A DNA stretch of 64,000 nucleotides from Nymphaea colorata (taxonomy: Eukaryota; Streptophyta; Magnoliopsida; Nymphaeales; Nymphaeaceae): contig NC_045140.1 of the NCBI RefSeq assembly GCF_008831285.2, positions 25,066,131-25,130,130 of the forward strand, written 5' to 3'. Positions within the stretch are counted from its first letter, which is position 1. Each line of letters opens with the position of its first letter. Positions 44,301-58,344 of this stretch are shown in pieces. A model generated the notes under the pieces. The model did not search any database and was not told where the DNA came from. It saw only the letters and a list, made by a program, of their open reading frames with translations. The translations under genes and the position numbers were made by a program.

Positions 44301-47300
44301 AGATAAGAAAGGAAGAAGGGCGTTTTCTGCCCAGCTGCAGCCGGCAGGGTGGCGGCTACCGCTTCCTCTCCCCTCTCATCCACCGTCCATCGCGCTCTCT
44401 CTCCTCCCCCCTTCGAACCATCCTGGCCATCCGCTCCTGGGAGGACGACGAGTCAACTAAAAGACCGAAATAGACTGTTCCCGTCCGCATATAACTAAAT
44501 TGTCCTCACAATTCTCCCTCATCCAAAACGTGGCTACGTCATCGCCTCACAAAAGAGTTACACATCCCCCAACGTAATTGACTATTTCACCCCCTAAATG
44601 TTTCGGAAATACCAAAGAAATCATACGCTATGCGAACCGCAGCTTGAGACTACTTTCGTCATTTACGAATAAAGCAGATTAATTATTAAATCAACAAGCG
44701 CGCTGCTATTTGACATCCCGCGCCACTTTGTGCGGCCGCCGCTTTTGTTTGAACTCGTTCTCGAGTCAAACCTGTGTCACTCGGTTCGTATCAAGCTCGG
44801 CTCCACCTAATTCCATCACCACATGTACTTATAAATGAGCCAAACTTAATCCAATTAAGTTTGACTGAGATATGTGTGCAACATGATCCTTAGTGCTGAA
44901 AAAAAATATATATTTCAAGCTCAACAGTTACTTGTTTAGTCTTTCCAGTATTATTAGCTCTCAACTGACTTGAATTATGGGGTATTGAAGCATGATAATT
45001 TTGAGCTTGAACTTAGGCTGTTATGACTTAAGCAGCTCAACTCAAACTCGACTCATGAACAACGCTAGCAAAAACAGACAGCATCTTCCCGACTCTCAAA
45101 AAAAAAAAAAAAAACACGCCATGCACCCTATTGGCCCACGTTATCGGGCCATGCGGCGTTAAAAGAGAGGAGGAGAGTTGGGGGTGGGGGAAATACGTTG
45201 CCTCTCGTTTTCCCTAACATCTCCAAACACGATTGGCTGTGTATGTTCATTATATTTTTATATTTTATGATTAAAGTGAAAGCGTTATGGTATTAAGGGT
45301 GTCTTAGGCTGTAAGAATAGGCACATAAGTTAGAATACACGTGATATTAGGATAATTGGTTGTTTGTTTTATTTTACTTATTTTCCCTTTTGTTTATCTT
45401 CTGGTTTGTTTCTTTATTGTTGCATGAATTAAGAAGAGCATAGTGTAAGCTTCTTCTTTTTTTTTTAATCTAAAGCACCGCGAGGGCATAAAGTAGCTGA
45501 TCGAGCAAGTGGAGCTTCGGCTTTTTTTTTTTTTTGAGACGATGGGTTGAAATACTTTTTCTCGACTCAGTCAAACTCAAGGAGAAAAAATTTATTCAAA
45601 TAAAAACCAGTGTTACATAAAGCAGTTCTTCAATCAACCTTTTTGTCAAATTACCAAACGGTGCTCGCATTTTTTAAGTTGGGGGTTAATCAAATATCGC
45701 CAGCTTATCTACAAGAGTTATGCCCATTAGCTATCAACTTGCATTTAACCTTCAATCTTTTAGCCCAAGGAAGTCAAGATTTTAATAATGCAAAGATCTT
45801 TTTGATAGGTGTAATCTGATGGGGGCAGGACGGATTCCCAGCTTAACTGTTCAATCAATTGGAAACTTTTTTGAAAATGGACTTGAAGGAATAGTAATGA
45901 TAAAAAGTGCACGCCACCTTTTGATATTGTCAAAAAAAGACAGCCAAGCTTTACAAAATCAAACAAGACACTGATAAGCTTATCGACCCTATGTTTTTCT
46001 TGGGCTCATAAGCTAAAAAGTTCAAAATATCTTTTAATAAAGACAACTTATTAGTTTGTATTAACTTTCTCAATTAAATGCAATAGTATTGATACATGAT
46101 TAATATATCTAAATAACTTATTTTTTTATTAGTATTGAAAATTATCATGCAACGTTAATTTTCTTATTAACATTAGAACGTTTTCCAGAAAAAATATACA
46201 ATTGCATTGGTAATGTTTTGTATGTTATTTTTACAAGGTATGTTATGTCATCGATGTATTTACCACCATGGGTTATAGTCCTAGCATATTTAATAGGAGT
46301 GTCAAAAATAACTGGTAATAACGCTTATAACTGTAGTGAGATGAGTAACCATAAATATTCATGTGCATGATGTGCTGTTTTTCCCGTGGTTGGGTGAATG
46401 AAACATTAAATGCAAATTTCTGGTTGTCCGAAAAAGCAATTCATCATATCCACGTCTCTTTAGTTCGGGAGAAAGGTAAGTCCATTCGGTTGGTGGTGTA
46501 ATAAATGTCCACTTATCAGTTCACTCTCACTAACTTAACTTTACCGGATCCTAGAGATACAGATTTAGATTCAGATCCAAATTCATACTTCATATCCATG
46601 GCAATTACCAAATGCGCCTGGGACATGGCCCAGGTGAGCGCAGGAAAAAAAGTTTTTTTATATTGAAAAAACAATTTTTTTATATTGAAAAAAACAATTT
46701 TTTTGGTTTGGCCCAACCGTCGCTCCTTTTGGCCGGCCCCTAAAAAAAATCATGGCTCCGCCCCTCACTATATGGTCTATAATAAATTGGCTGGGAAATT
46801 GGATGCTTTTTTATCTTTTGACCACCTTAGAATGGATTTTCTATTTTTTTGGATTAAATACCTATAGACTATTGACAAACAGAGAACTCAGATCTGGATC
46901 TTTAAGCAAACCCGTAAACAATTCTGAACCCACTCACATTTCTCTTTCTATCTCTATTTCCCGTTCATTCTGTACATCTCCTTTTCCTCCTTATTCTTTC
47001 TGCTGCAGCTCTGGATGCCTTCTCTTGTTTGGTGAAAAACTCTAAGAGGGAATGACTATAAATCCAATCTACACCAACAAAAGACATGACTTACGGCTTA
47101 TCGCATCAACATTTTTTTTCCCCTTCTTGTTCTGGAAAACAATCTTGGAAAATTTCACCCTTGTTTGTTATTATGTTGAAAATTGGCCTGTTCTAATCGT
47201 TATGCCCGAAACCTGACCCCGATACCTAATACTTGAGCTAGGGTTTGGTCTGGCCCTGCCCAATTAAAATAAAAAATATTTTTTAATGCAAAATAAAATT

Positions 47301-48428
47301 TTAAATATAAATTACATTTTTAATAATAAAATACATTATTATTAAATAATAATAATAATAAATTTTTTTTTAAAAAAAAACTAACCAGGTTGAATCGGGC
47401 TTCGTCGAGGCGACCCAGACCAGCCCGATGTATTATCGGGTGGGCTTTTTCCGGGTCAAGCGTGATGGGGCCGTACCCATTGGGTAACCGTACCCATTGC
47501 CCAGGCTTAATTGTGACTAGGGAAAGAAAAAAACTTTTATCCAGATAAAATTTCACCCAACTTTTGAAGAGCTCATATTCGGATAAATCTTTTATGAATG
47601 AACCTGTCTCCTGAAAACAGAGATAACATGTCTAGGGGAAGTTATCTTAAATAAGCTTCACCAGCAACAAAATCCTCCCTTAGTATTACTTACCAAATAC
47701 CATGGGCCCTTTCGTGATTTTCCTTAAAAAGGGAGCGACTTCACAAAGGGGACCAATATTTTTTGGTCATGGTGGTTAGGTTGGAGACTTATCTTTTTGT
47801 ACCAATTAGACATGTGCACAGGAGATTTGAGAGAAAAATATAATGTTCTTTGGCATGTCCAGATTAAAGCCCGATCCAGATCCAGGAAAGGTCCATCAGA
47901 TCTCACATACTGGATCCAATTTGGTCGACAACTAGTTTTCATGAATAGAGACAGAATCATGATATCATCAATACTCCGATTCTCATGTCTGGGAAAATAA
48001 ATATTGGATGGTAGCAAGTGGAATTAAGGCCACCAGGTATTTCATATTTTTGTATGGTTCTCCCAGGAAAATTTTTGAAAATTCTTACATAGAAAGTTTC
48101 TGAAGTACATAAACATTAATAGCAAAAGCCATTAATTTTCGTCTGATGCTATGTCAAAATAATCGTTGAAAGTATTATTATTATTATCATTTCCTTTAAG
48201 AAAGGTCTAAAATTCAATTCGTGCCAGCTTGAGGTTCGCAGTATTGAACTCCAAATTTCCTTCCTGTAAGTTTTAAAGCTGACCCGGCTAGTCGGGTGAT
48301 GGAACCATCATGAACAGTCTACTTTGGTTGGATTATATTTTTCAGTAACGTTCGTCGATCGGTTTGAAGAGCAAATCAATGGTGCCATCATTCAAGTTTT
48401 TTGAGTTAATGACGTGATCACAGCTAGG
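44301..48428. other. gene-free region upstream of CBP60
   Basis: Contains T/A homopolymer runs, a TTTTTTTATATTGAAAAAA direct duplication (about 46652-46695) beside GCTCCGCCCCTC, and AT-rich sequence. These resemble old transposon debris. No supported gene or RNA. Confidence 0.4.
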
Positions 48429-48637
48429 GGGTGTTTGATATACCTAAAATCATGAAATTTTAGAATCACAATGCCCAATTTGTAAGAAATTGGGATTATT
48501 AAACAAACGAGGTATTTTGTTTACGGAATTAGTAAACTGAAACTTGGAATTTTGATTTCATTCCAATTTAAAGAGGAATTATGATCATAGAATTTTTATT
48601 ATTCAATCAAAATTTCAAACCATCAAATGCGTCTTTA
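48429..48637. mobile_element. MITE-like element, relative of 37830-38160
   Basis: Begins GGGGGTGTTTGATATACC and ends ACCATCAAATGCGTCTTTAG (reverse: CTAAAGACGCATTTGATGGT), with GGAATTTTGATTTCATTCC-type internal palindromes. It is short and has no ORF. Confidence 0.5.
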
Positions 48638-51600
48638 GAAGCCCGTCCATGCAATTAGCAGAACTGCCACATTGACAAGAGAGAGCATTCTATCATGTCA
48701 ATTCTCCAATTTGGCGGAAAAGTTTTGAATTCTTATAGTTTTTTTTTTTTTAATGTTTACTTAGGAGAAACTACCTTCGATGTAGAACTCCTAAAGCAAC
48801 CATTGTGCCTCTAAGTTTCTTGCTTCCTTCGAGGTTAGGGTGAACTTATGGTACATTCTTCAACTTAACTGTCATGTTTTCCACTGTTTGTAGCCGAGAT
48901 GAGTAAGATACTTGAAGGTGATGTAATTCAAACCTCAGACCTCTTGAATGCGAGCCGCATTAGCAAACAAAACTGTAATGTTGTGGTAAAACTTATGAAT
49001 GATAAATGCATTCCAAAACTCCACAATTTCATTATTATAATTTAAACTTTCCAGCATATACAGCTTTTGGATAGGTTGTAAAGGAGGCCTCAAATCAAGA
49101 TGTGGTTCTTGTTTTTTGTGTGATTCCGACCGACCTTCAATGCATTTGGCCGCAGACGCAACCATTTGCATAATCCTGGCTTAGAAAGAAACATGCTTTT
49201 CCAACAATGACAAAGAGCAAGGTGGACCAGCCAATAAAGGCACTTCTTTATATTATTATAATGTGACAACATTATTGTTCCGTTCGGGGAAATGTGTGCA
49301 GCAATTTTGTATCCAAAGACATAAATTTTTTCCAATAGCAAAACAATTTTTGTTGTACGCCATAAAAACCCTGCCTTGGTTCATCTTAACTATGTATAAG
49401 AATTGAAAGTTAACCAGTAGCAAACCAATTCATTTCAAGAGCGTTATGTGTCGTTTTTAATTATTTTTAAAAATATTGTAAGAATTTCCTGTTTTTAATT
49501 GATTATATATTTTTCGTTGTCTTTTTAGCTATATATATTTTTTTACTGATTCACAACGGATTCGATTGAATTGGCCAACTCACTGAAGCACCAGTTTTGT
49601 CTTTTTGATCCCCAAACCAATATTTACGTTAAGACTCGCTTAGACATCCAAAAGGTTCAAAAAACCTGTTAATCATCTTCAGAAATAGGGTCTTTAAAAG
49701 AAAAAAAAAAAAAAACTCTCACGTAAATATCAGTGCATAAAAAATGAATATACCATACATATGTATATGAGAAATAACATGCCAAGTTACACGAAAAGTA
49801 AGAAATAAAAAGTGCAACATTTTTTCCATATTACAAGGGGTAACAACTAACTTGAACGCCATGTGGTAGAGGAAGAACTCCAGTTCAATTAATTAATTAA
49901 TTCGACAGAATTGGCAGGTGCAAGCAGAAGATATATGCGAGGCGGAAGTGACGTCACCCACATGGCCACAGCATGACATCACTCGTATAAGTTTTCGTAT
50001 CTAATCAGTCATCAACTTCCACCTGGAAATAATACAAAACTATTTTCATTTTTTTAAAATTAACGTTGAGAATTAAATAAAAATTAATATTGGCTCACCT
50101 TTTGAAAACTTTTTTTCTATATTTACTAAAACAATATTAGTATTACTGACAGGAAGGTAACATCAGTAGAAGTGAAAAACCGTCAGTATTGTATAACTAT
50201 TACTTACGGCAGATGCAGTCCAGTCCACATGGTGTCGCGGAAACACTACCAAATTCAAGGTACATGTACTTAGGATGCATATTTTGAGAGCAATAAGCTC
50301 TTGTTTCGATAAAGATGGTACCGTTGCATGTTACTTCCAATTTGCTGGATTTGGAAAATATGATCCATAATCACATAATGCATGTTTTGTTGAAACAAGA
50401 ACAACAAATTCAAAGACCATGAATTTTAAGAAGATTTGTCCTTTCAAATTCAAAACTTTGCTATTTCAAGGACGTGATTTTCCAAATTAAGGCCATGGGT
50501 GCCGTCAAACTCAATACGTAAAAAAGTTTTACTGGAAAAGATGTTATCTTCTTCCTCCCTTCCTTTCACCTAAGCGGGTTTATGACAACTCTAAAGAAGA
50601 TTTCATCGTGTCATGAACTGGTGAAGAAAGTCGAAGTTCTCTCTCACCAATTTCTATTGATTTCAATAAGGAAGATCAGCGTGAGGTGACTTTAACTGGG
50701 TCTAGGTCAAGCTCATCGTGGCCTGTTTTTTTAATGTTCATCGGACTTGTGTAAGGATCATCAATTCGAGGAAAAGACTGAAGACTTGACCGAGTCCCAC
50801 AAATAAACTGGGTCATGGTTGACCAGGTTGGGTGCACATGGAAGTGGGTCAGGGGGAAGAGGCAAATGGCTGGATTCTCAACAAATTCATAGACACACTG
50901 GTTTCAAATTTCCTAAAAGAACATTGATACATCTATTGAAACAATTAAATGTTCTAGACACAAATTCAAAATTTCCATATTTCAATCGACAAAACCTCTT
51001 TATATCGATCGTACTCGATCCATTTATGACTCGTATTCATGATCTTGCTCTCAATATATAGATGGTTTGGTTAAAGTATGTTCTGCTATGCTTTCATCCT
51101 TTTTTTCACCATATTAAGGCAAACTTTGTTTGGAGGGCTTCAAGATGCATAGCATAACTGGTCGAGTTTGAAGCACATAAATAAGTGCATCTAATTTGAT
51201 TCTTATAGGCACCGCACCATGCTTTTGCATGTGAAGTAGTAGGAAGAGGTACTTAAGTAAAGGTGCATTATTTTCATCACTGACACTGATACAACCCAGA
51301 ACCTTAGAGGTGCGAGCTTCGGCTCTTTTCGAGACAGGCGACCGGTCATAATCCTCTGGCTCATCTCTAAATGTTGTTTGGAGGCTGTAGATCATGTTAA
51401 AAAAAAAAAAAAAGTTGCATAATTTTCGCTGTAGTTTGTTAAGTTTCGTGTATTTAACACCACTAACATCCAAATCCACCAAATAAGAATCGCCCAAAAA
51501 GGCGAAAACGAATGGTTCTCCAATTCGATTGTCCCCATCCAACTGCCTTTGTGAAATTTCACTGGCTTCCACAATCATTAATTAGCCTTTGTATGCACCC

Positions 51601-53779
51601 TTAGTTGAAGATGACAGGCATTTAAAGAACAATAGACTAGAAAAGAAAAATCAACCTGTAGATCGAAAGAATACGTGTTCGATGCGTTCCTTTCAGATTG
51701 ACGTTTCCTTTTCGATTCGATTCCATGGTGCAGATTCATTGCCTGAAAATTAAACGACAACATTCTCCTTTCTTTTCTTTCTGGCCCATTAAGCTTGACT
51801 TTGAGCACATGATGATCCCTTAAACATGACATGCCACTTCCATGTCAAATTCACAAGAATTTTAGGACAGGAAATAACCAGTTTTAAGAAATATCAGGCT
51901 AGGAACCATATATAAGTAGACCTGCCTGAGATAAATCAGCATCAGCAATGGCAACCTTTTCTTATTTTATTTACATATTTATTTTGCATTAGTTTCTCCT
52001 TCCTTGATCTCTTTCTCTTTCCTGCCCGCCTCCTCTTTCACTCCGTCCATTTGAATGATACGGTCAGCATGATTTTTTAAGGTCAAGTGTATACTTATGG
52101 GCTTTTGATTAGAACGATCATTGCAAGATATTTATTTCAGAATTCACTTCAAATTCATTTGAATACCTGCTCAAAAGTTTTTGCCTTGCATTACTGATAA
52201 TGGTTACCATTTTGACCACATGATTGCTCCCTGTTCTTTCCTTGCTTTGATCATCATAATCTCGGCCGGTGATAATCTTGTTGCCTGACTGATTCCGTTC
52301 TATTTTCATCTTCTGTCAAACAGGATGTCGGTTCGGAAACTCCAAGTTTGTCATAGAAGTTTTTTTGAAAGTGGATCAAACCGTCACTCTGTTGGAGAAG
52401 GCAGCGATCTCCTGATCATCTGCAGGTCTTAATTATATTGAACTCGAAATCATCTTCGGCACATGTTTTCATTCTCCATTCAGCAAAACGTTTACAACCT
52501 CAGCATCACTTTATTATTTTTTTTATACTTGCTATATTTTGGCTTGGGATGTAACGATTTTTCCACTTTGATTCCATGTTGAAAAATGAAAACAAGGAAA
52601 AAAAATTAAGATGTTTTTAAATTTAAATCCTCAGAAGGCCACCATCGACCTTAAGTTCAATAGTTCTTTTCAATATAATCAATATTTTGATTCTTTTGTT
52701 GCTTTACAGACGTAGAAAACTTTGGCTTCTCAATCCCTTTATATCTCCGCGATTTAATTGTATATTCTTGAATTTATTTGATGTAGTTCAGTTTTGTCAC
52801 CTTTATATGGATTAATTTTGTAGGTCAATTCAAATGAATGTTACTTGGATACCTCCGTAGCTGCTGCCGGGAGAACAAAGATTTTACATTTCGTATCTAA
52901 ACCATCTTTCACCTTTTTCCTTTTGTTTATAACGAATTCCCTTATAAGTTATTCAATATCTCGTTAGCCTGTGCACTTTCTTTGTTTGAACCACTACTTA
53001 AAATTACAATATTGAACTGCTATATATACGAGCAGCACAACAGCTATAGTTGATTATTACATAAATAGTTGAACATTCCTTAGTGTGTGTATGCCATGCA
53101 TCCATTGGTGGCTTCCGTTTTTAGCTTTATGGAGCTTCTATGTCATGTCTATAGAAATCTTCATCTGCAATTTAGTTGTAAGAAAATCACTTCTTTTGCC
53201 AGTTTCATTATTATTGAGTCATTGTAGCCTTCATACTTACCTAAAGGGTACTGGTTTCACAAACTTTTATGCACATGTGGATTCATTTTAGTGTCTTAAT
53301 CATTTGGTTGGCTTAGCGCATAATCTTCGAAAGGTATTGTTCTTGATCGAAAGTTTATTTATTGGATGTTGAATTTGGAACGATGGAGGTTTTAGCATCA
53401 GTCAGGCCAAAAAAAAAATTCTACTAAACCTTATCTGAGCTAGTGGTGGAGCCAGGAATTTTTTGGTTGACGGGCACTTAATTGACCTGAACAAGACTTG
53501 GCGTGTTCGCCGCATGTGGTTGGGCCAGGTCCAGCTTCATCTTAAATATAATTTTTGTTGGGTTGGCGGTCCACACTAGCCCACATGTAGCTCTGCTAAT
53601 GATGTGAGCTCCACTTGTTTATGCCATTCACTGGAACCTCATCATAATTTTTTCCACCAGCATACTCCAAGATGTCCATCTTTCATACATATCATCAGAG
53701 ATTATTTCACCATCACCTTTTAATTTGTTCTACTGATTACTATTATAGTTTGCTTATTCAGATCTCAATAACTGACAAC
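48638..53779. other. gene-free region
   Basis: AT-rich DNA with no recognisable coding family. Two adjacent minus-strand ORFs (51114-51832) look mildly protein-like but match nothing I know. Confidence 0.4.
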
Positions 53780-54380
53780 CGATAAAGGTTCTACATCCAT
53801 GTGAAAGCCGCATTGTTAAGTACCATAAAAGCATAGACTTATAAAAAATAAGCCTAGTGTGGACCAGATCGTGATGGTATTAGAGCCGGTTTAACAATCA
53901 GATCTGGGATTACATACTCATACTCATGGATGTGTGCCTTAAAGAAGAGTGGGTACGAGAGTTTAGTCATGTAGCAATGATCATGAGAAATCTTCACCAG
54001 CATATGAGGAGGTTAACTTCATAGCCTTTTGGGAGAGGAACCAAAGCTGTTAGGGGGCAGGGGAATCTGCGAAGCCAAAAAGGCTAGAGCAGGAGTGGGC
54101 TGCGCTGTGACAATTTGAACAACCGTATAGTGACTTACTGCCGCGATCCTAACCACAACTTATAGAGTTTCTGGCCGGTGTCCAGTACAAGTAGTGCCAC
54201 ATAGAGCTCTATCTCCAAAGAAGTGAGTAGACTCTTAGAAGTAGGGCAAGGCGCCCCCCGGCCCACTTGTCCGCGTGGAGCCCATTTTGGGGCGTCGGCG
54301 CCAATCCCTTGCAGAGGAACCATTCATGAGTATGGAGTGGGACCTACACGGTGGAATGTCACTAGTATATATCTCAATTT
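53780..54380 (+). mobile_element. possible LTR/PBS remnant
   Basis: TGGTATTAGAGC at 53875-53886 differs by one base from the initiator tRNA-Met primer-binding site and follows AT-rich sequence ending in GACCAGATCGTGA. The GC-richer downstream part (54040-54330) has no ORF with polyprotein motifs. The second LTR was not found. Confidence 0.3.
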
Positions 54381-56165
54381 TATTTCAGAGTCATTTGAAT
54401 AATTGGTCCATTATTTTTTCCTTGCACTGCTGATAATGGCTACCATTCTGATCATGTAACTGCATGCTTCATATTCTTTGCTTGCTTTCGGTCATTATAA
54501 ACTCTTCTGACGATAATTTTATTGCATAACAAATTTAATATCTACAAAAAAATGTTGAGTTACACATGGGTTGCAGCATGTATACAAAGTGCTGCCAAAA
54601 TTTGACAAATTCACGATGATATTGTCTTGAGATGTAAGTTTCTTTTGCTACAATTGCGTTTGTCCCACTCCGCTTCCACAAGATGGCTGAAATCTATAAA
54701 CTCATATGTTCACATACATAATTAGGCGGGCAAACTAATTTTGCCAAACAAGTGTGTTAACCTTGATCTCGAGCCTACCCATCTTATTTTTGAACCAGAT
54801 CTCAAAAAAGCCTCAAAAGACATCTAATGTCAAATAGGTTAACTCATTAATTAATAATGACAATCTGACTCATATATGTTAGTTTACTCTTAGCATGAGT
54901 CCAAATTATTTAGGGGACAACTTATCTCAGATAAGTTATCCTATGAAACTTGGACAAATTCCACCAGCATCCAGGTGAGGCTATACATGGGTTAAGTGTT
55001 AACCAGTGAGCTTTTCATTTAGACCGGCTTTCTAATAGACCCAAACCCGACCCAAATTCAACTAGTTCCACTATCAATCTGTTATGGGTCCATGTCACTT
55101 CCATAATTGCTGCCATTAAATTAACTTTATACGACGATAGTACAAATTCAATTCAACTTTACAGCATAAATTCCAAATTGAAGACGTTAATGTCTTAAAC
55201 AATATATATAAAGGCAGAAAAGAAAAAAAAAAAAACCATGGCAAGTGGCTAAGCATAAAGCTGGTTCAGCCCTGGTCCCACAAACCTAGCCAGCTTAGTG
55301 CCCTCATAACATGCCCGGGCCCAGTCCTTTATGTTATCGCGTTGAGCACACCGGAGGGTCTTATAGATGCCCAAGCCAAGCCCAACATATATTCGAGCTT
55401 GGCAGGGTCAGGCCCGGCATGCTATGTTGGCACTAAACCTACTATTGTACTTGTTGATCATATTAGCTCAGCCCAATGCCCAACCTTAATCTTAAGCAAG
55501 AAAGCGCTTAACTCTATCGCCAGAAGTTAAGCAGTTGGACCGTTCTACTTGTTGCTGCAGGTGCTTTAATATGGAATTGGTCGTCAATGTTGATCAAAAA
55601 AAAAAGAGAGAGAGAGAGAGAGGTGGGTCTGACAAGGGGTGAGGTATAGATGGGTTCGGTACATATCAAATCGGGTATAAGTTGGTCCCGATATGTATGG
55701 TACTTTAAGTTTAGGTTCGAGTCGGTATACATATGCAAAAGTAAATGCCGACTTCGATAAAATATCAATGCAGTTCGGTTCTAATCGAGGCATTGGTATT
55801 ATCTCTTTCATTTTCCGGTTTGGTGGAACGCCGCCTTCACTTCGTTTTCGCGTCTTTGCAATCTTATAGTTGAGACCCGCTGTTCAACGGCGACTGAAAA
55901 TGGGTTTCTGTTTATGAAACTTTAGAACAAATCAATGCGGAATGTAACATTCGAAAACGATAAGGAAGAAGATGCGGAAAATATTTGTCATCTCCTTCCT
56001 TTGGCACTGCCTTCATGCGGAAGTAAAGTAACAGCAAGCCATTTCTGAAAATGTTCTAAAGTTGAGCGTATTTTTTAAATACGCAGAAATACGCAATTGT
56101 TTTCCCTTTTAAACCGCTGGGATTTCTAACGACCGTCGTCGATCCCGTTCGTCGCTGGTTCTCGG
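54381..56165. other. gene-free region upstream of the AFR-like gene
   Basis: Short A-runs and a GAGAGAGA tract near 55605-55621. No coding feature. A TATA-like GATAAATAAG lies at about 56165-56174, roughly 70 bp before the AFR-like start codon. Confidence 0.4.
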
Positions 56166-56238
56166 ATAAATAAGAAGTCGAGCGAGGAGATCGAAGCTCA
56201 GTAGGAGAGGGGTAGGATCGGAGCCACGAAACTCCCAG

Positions 56239-57324
56239 ATGACGCTGCCCAAGTCGCCGGAGGACCGATCCGAACTCCTCAAGGAGGCGCCGCCCCTCAT
56301 CCCGGGACTCCCTGACGATGTGGCGGAGCTCTGCCTCCTCCGCCTGCCCTTCCCCCACCATGCCACCGCCCGCTCCGTCTCATCCTCCTGGAACAAGGCC
56401 ATCTCCGACCCATCCTTTTCCCTCTCCAAGAAGGCCCTCGATCTTTCCCTTCCTTACCTGTTCGTTCTCGCCTTCGACCCTTCATCTTGCCCCTCCCCCT
56501 CCTCCTCTGTCGCTACCCTCCATTGCCACGCCTTCAACCCTCGGACCTCTCTGTGGTTCTCCATACCCCCGCCGCCTTCCGCCAATCTATCCCCTCCTTC
56601 CTCCGCCTCCGCCTCGCTTCCCCATCACGGTACCCTATTCCTCTTAGGCGGCCTCCTTACCGGCACCGATTCCCCCGTCCCCGCCTTGTTTAAATACACC
56701 GCTGCCACCAATTCATGGTCGCCCTCCGCCCCCATGCCCACCGCTCGCTCCTTCTTCTCCGCCACCACTGTCGCCGGAAAGATCGTCGCGGTGGGAGACG
56801 GCTGCGTGGATACGTACGACCCCTCGGCCGACGGCTGGACCACAGCGGCTGGGCCGCGGCTCTCGCCGTACGACGTGGCGGTGATCGGGAGGAAGATGTA
56901 TGTGACGGAAGGGTGGGCGTGGCCGTTCGACAGCCTCCCGAGAGGGGCCGTGTATGACGCGGAGAAGGGGAAGTGGGGGGAGATGAAAGCGGGTATGAGG
57001 GAAGGGTGGACGGGGGCGAGCGCGGTGGTGGAGGGACAGCTCCTGGTGGTCTCGGAGCACAGGGGCACGAGAGTGAAGGCGTACGTGGAGGAGAGGGACG
57101 AGTGGGAGTACGTGGGCGGCGGCGGGGTGCCATGGGAGGTGAAGCGGCCGCTCGCCGTGACAGCGGCGGAGGGAAAGGTCTACGTGGTGGGCAGCGGGCT
57201 GAGCGTGGCGGTGGGCACCCTAAGGAGGGAGAAGGCCGGGCTGCGGCTCGAGTGGGTTGTGGTGGAAAGTCCGCCCCTGCTCAAGTGCTTGGTCCCTACC
57301 GCTGCTCATCTTCTCTACGCCTGA
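56239..57324 (+). CDS. AFR: F-box/kelch-repeat protein, AFR-like (361 aa)
   Basis: F-box proteins are substrate receptors of SCF ubiquitin ligases. Arabidopsis AFR acts positively in phytochrome A far-red signalling. The F-box (about residues 20-65) reads LIPGLPDDVAELCLLRLPFP, then ARSVSSSWNKAISDP, close to AFR. Kelch-type repeats follow: LFLLGGLLTG (about 130), TNSWSPSAPMPTARSFFSA (about 160), GKIVAVGDGCVDTYDPSADG (about 180), then VTEGWAWPF and GMREGWTGASAV, both AFR hallmarks, and a final VYVVGSGLSVAVG. Length and the C-terminus ending HLLYA fit the family. The coding part is intronless and very GC-rich at third positions, unlike the AT-rich surroundings, which also creates long meaningless antisense ORFs. 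Orthology to AFR is inferred from sequence resemblance. Confidence 0.93.
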   Translation: MTLPKSPEDRSELLKEAPPLIPGLPDDVAELCLLRLPFPHHATARSVSSSWNKAISDPSFSLSKKALDLSLPYLFVLAFDPSSCPSPSSSVATLHCHAFNPRTSLWFSIPPPPSANLSPPSSASASLPHHGTLFLLGGLLTGTDSPVPALFKYTAATNSWSPSAPMPTARSFFSATTVAGKIVAVGDGCVDTYDPSADGWTTAAGPRLSPYDVAVIGRKMYVTEGWAWPFDSLPRGAVYDAEKGKWGEMKAGMREGWTGASAVVEGQLLVVSEHRGTRVKAYVEERDEWEYVGGGGVPWEVKRPLAVTAAEGKVYVVGSGLSVAVGTLRREKAGLRLEWVVVESPPLLKCLVPTAAHLLYA

Positions 57325-58344
57325 ATTGGCCTTTCCTTTCTTCCGCATCCCTCCCCAGTTTCTGTTTCAATCGGCCCTTTGCAGCCGAGCGGCGAAGACG
57401 AGAAGGAAAAGGGGGGAAGAAAGAAAAAGGGGTTCTTATTTTTCTTTCCGACGGAACTATGAAACACTTTGCAATGACGGGAGAATTTCCGGTGGTTAGT
57501 TTGAATTGCTTGTAACGATAGTTTGGTAGATCATTGAATCTTTTTCCCAGTATCATACAATTTCTTTGCGTCTTTGGAGCACCATCTTTCTGAGAATCTC
57601 GGTGCTCTGCTCACTGAATAGAGAGAGAGAGAGAGAGAGAGAATTTGACTTCCTTACCATCAAAACATCTTGTAGTAAAAGTGGATGTATATAGTGAAGA
57701 TTGAGGGACTGGTTTTGCAATTGAATATGGAATTGAATACATACCATGTGAATTTTTAGCGAAATTGGACATCTGGCTTTGGTTTCTGCAGCTAAAGAGT
57801 TGCTGTTACATGGTTCTTTTCGTCTAAAACTCATCTGTCCTCCGTCCATCCATTATAGAAGCTGCCACGTGAACACCGACTGAACATCCATGTGCATACC
57901 CAATTATTTGTTGAAGCCGTCCAAGACACAACGAGTTACATGTCCTTCGTCTTAACGAATCAAAAGAAAGAAGAAGGCTGTTGCTCGTGCATCTTGGTTA
58001 AAAATAAAGCTTACTTTGGCGCAGCCGTCATGGCGGATCAGGAATTACAGCCTGCGGCAATTGGACGTCTCACTCACCTGCCTCGGAAAGGAAGCTACCA
58101 ACAAACGCACGATCTGCGCAAAGCACCTGCCAGTCAGCTCGTGACATGGGCAGTGGGGTTGCCCTTCCACTCACCGCCTCTGGCTTGCATCTGAATCTCA
58201 CACAAGAGCCAAATCAAGAACCAAAGAAATTGTACCAACCATTGCAATCTCTAAAGATACTCCCGTTCCGTAGCTGAATTCTCCAAACACTTCACGTGAA
58301 TCATTTCTCAAAACGCTTATACGGACGGATTTTCTCACGATTTA
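57325..58344. other. 3' flank of the AFR-like gene
   Basis: Includes the likely 3'-UTR and a (GA)11 microsatellite at 57621-57642. A 100-codon plus-strand ORF (57892-58194) has no recognisable motif. Confidence 0.45.

Noticed and set aside
56625-57133. Long antisense ORFs (up to 147 codons) opposite the AFR-like gene
   Set aside because: They are a by-product of high third-position GC in the real coding frame, and their composition (Pro/Arg/Ser-rich) shows no domain.
57892-58194. 100-codon ORF downstream of the AFR-like gene
   Set aside because: No recognisable motif and no homologous feel; length is within chance for this composition.
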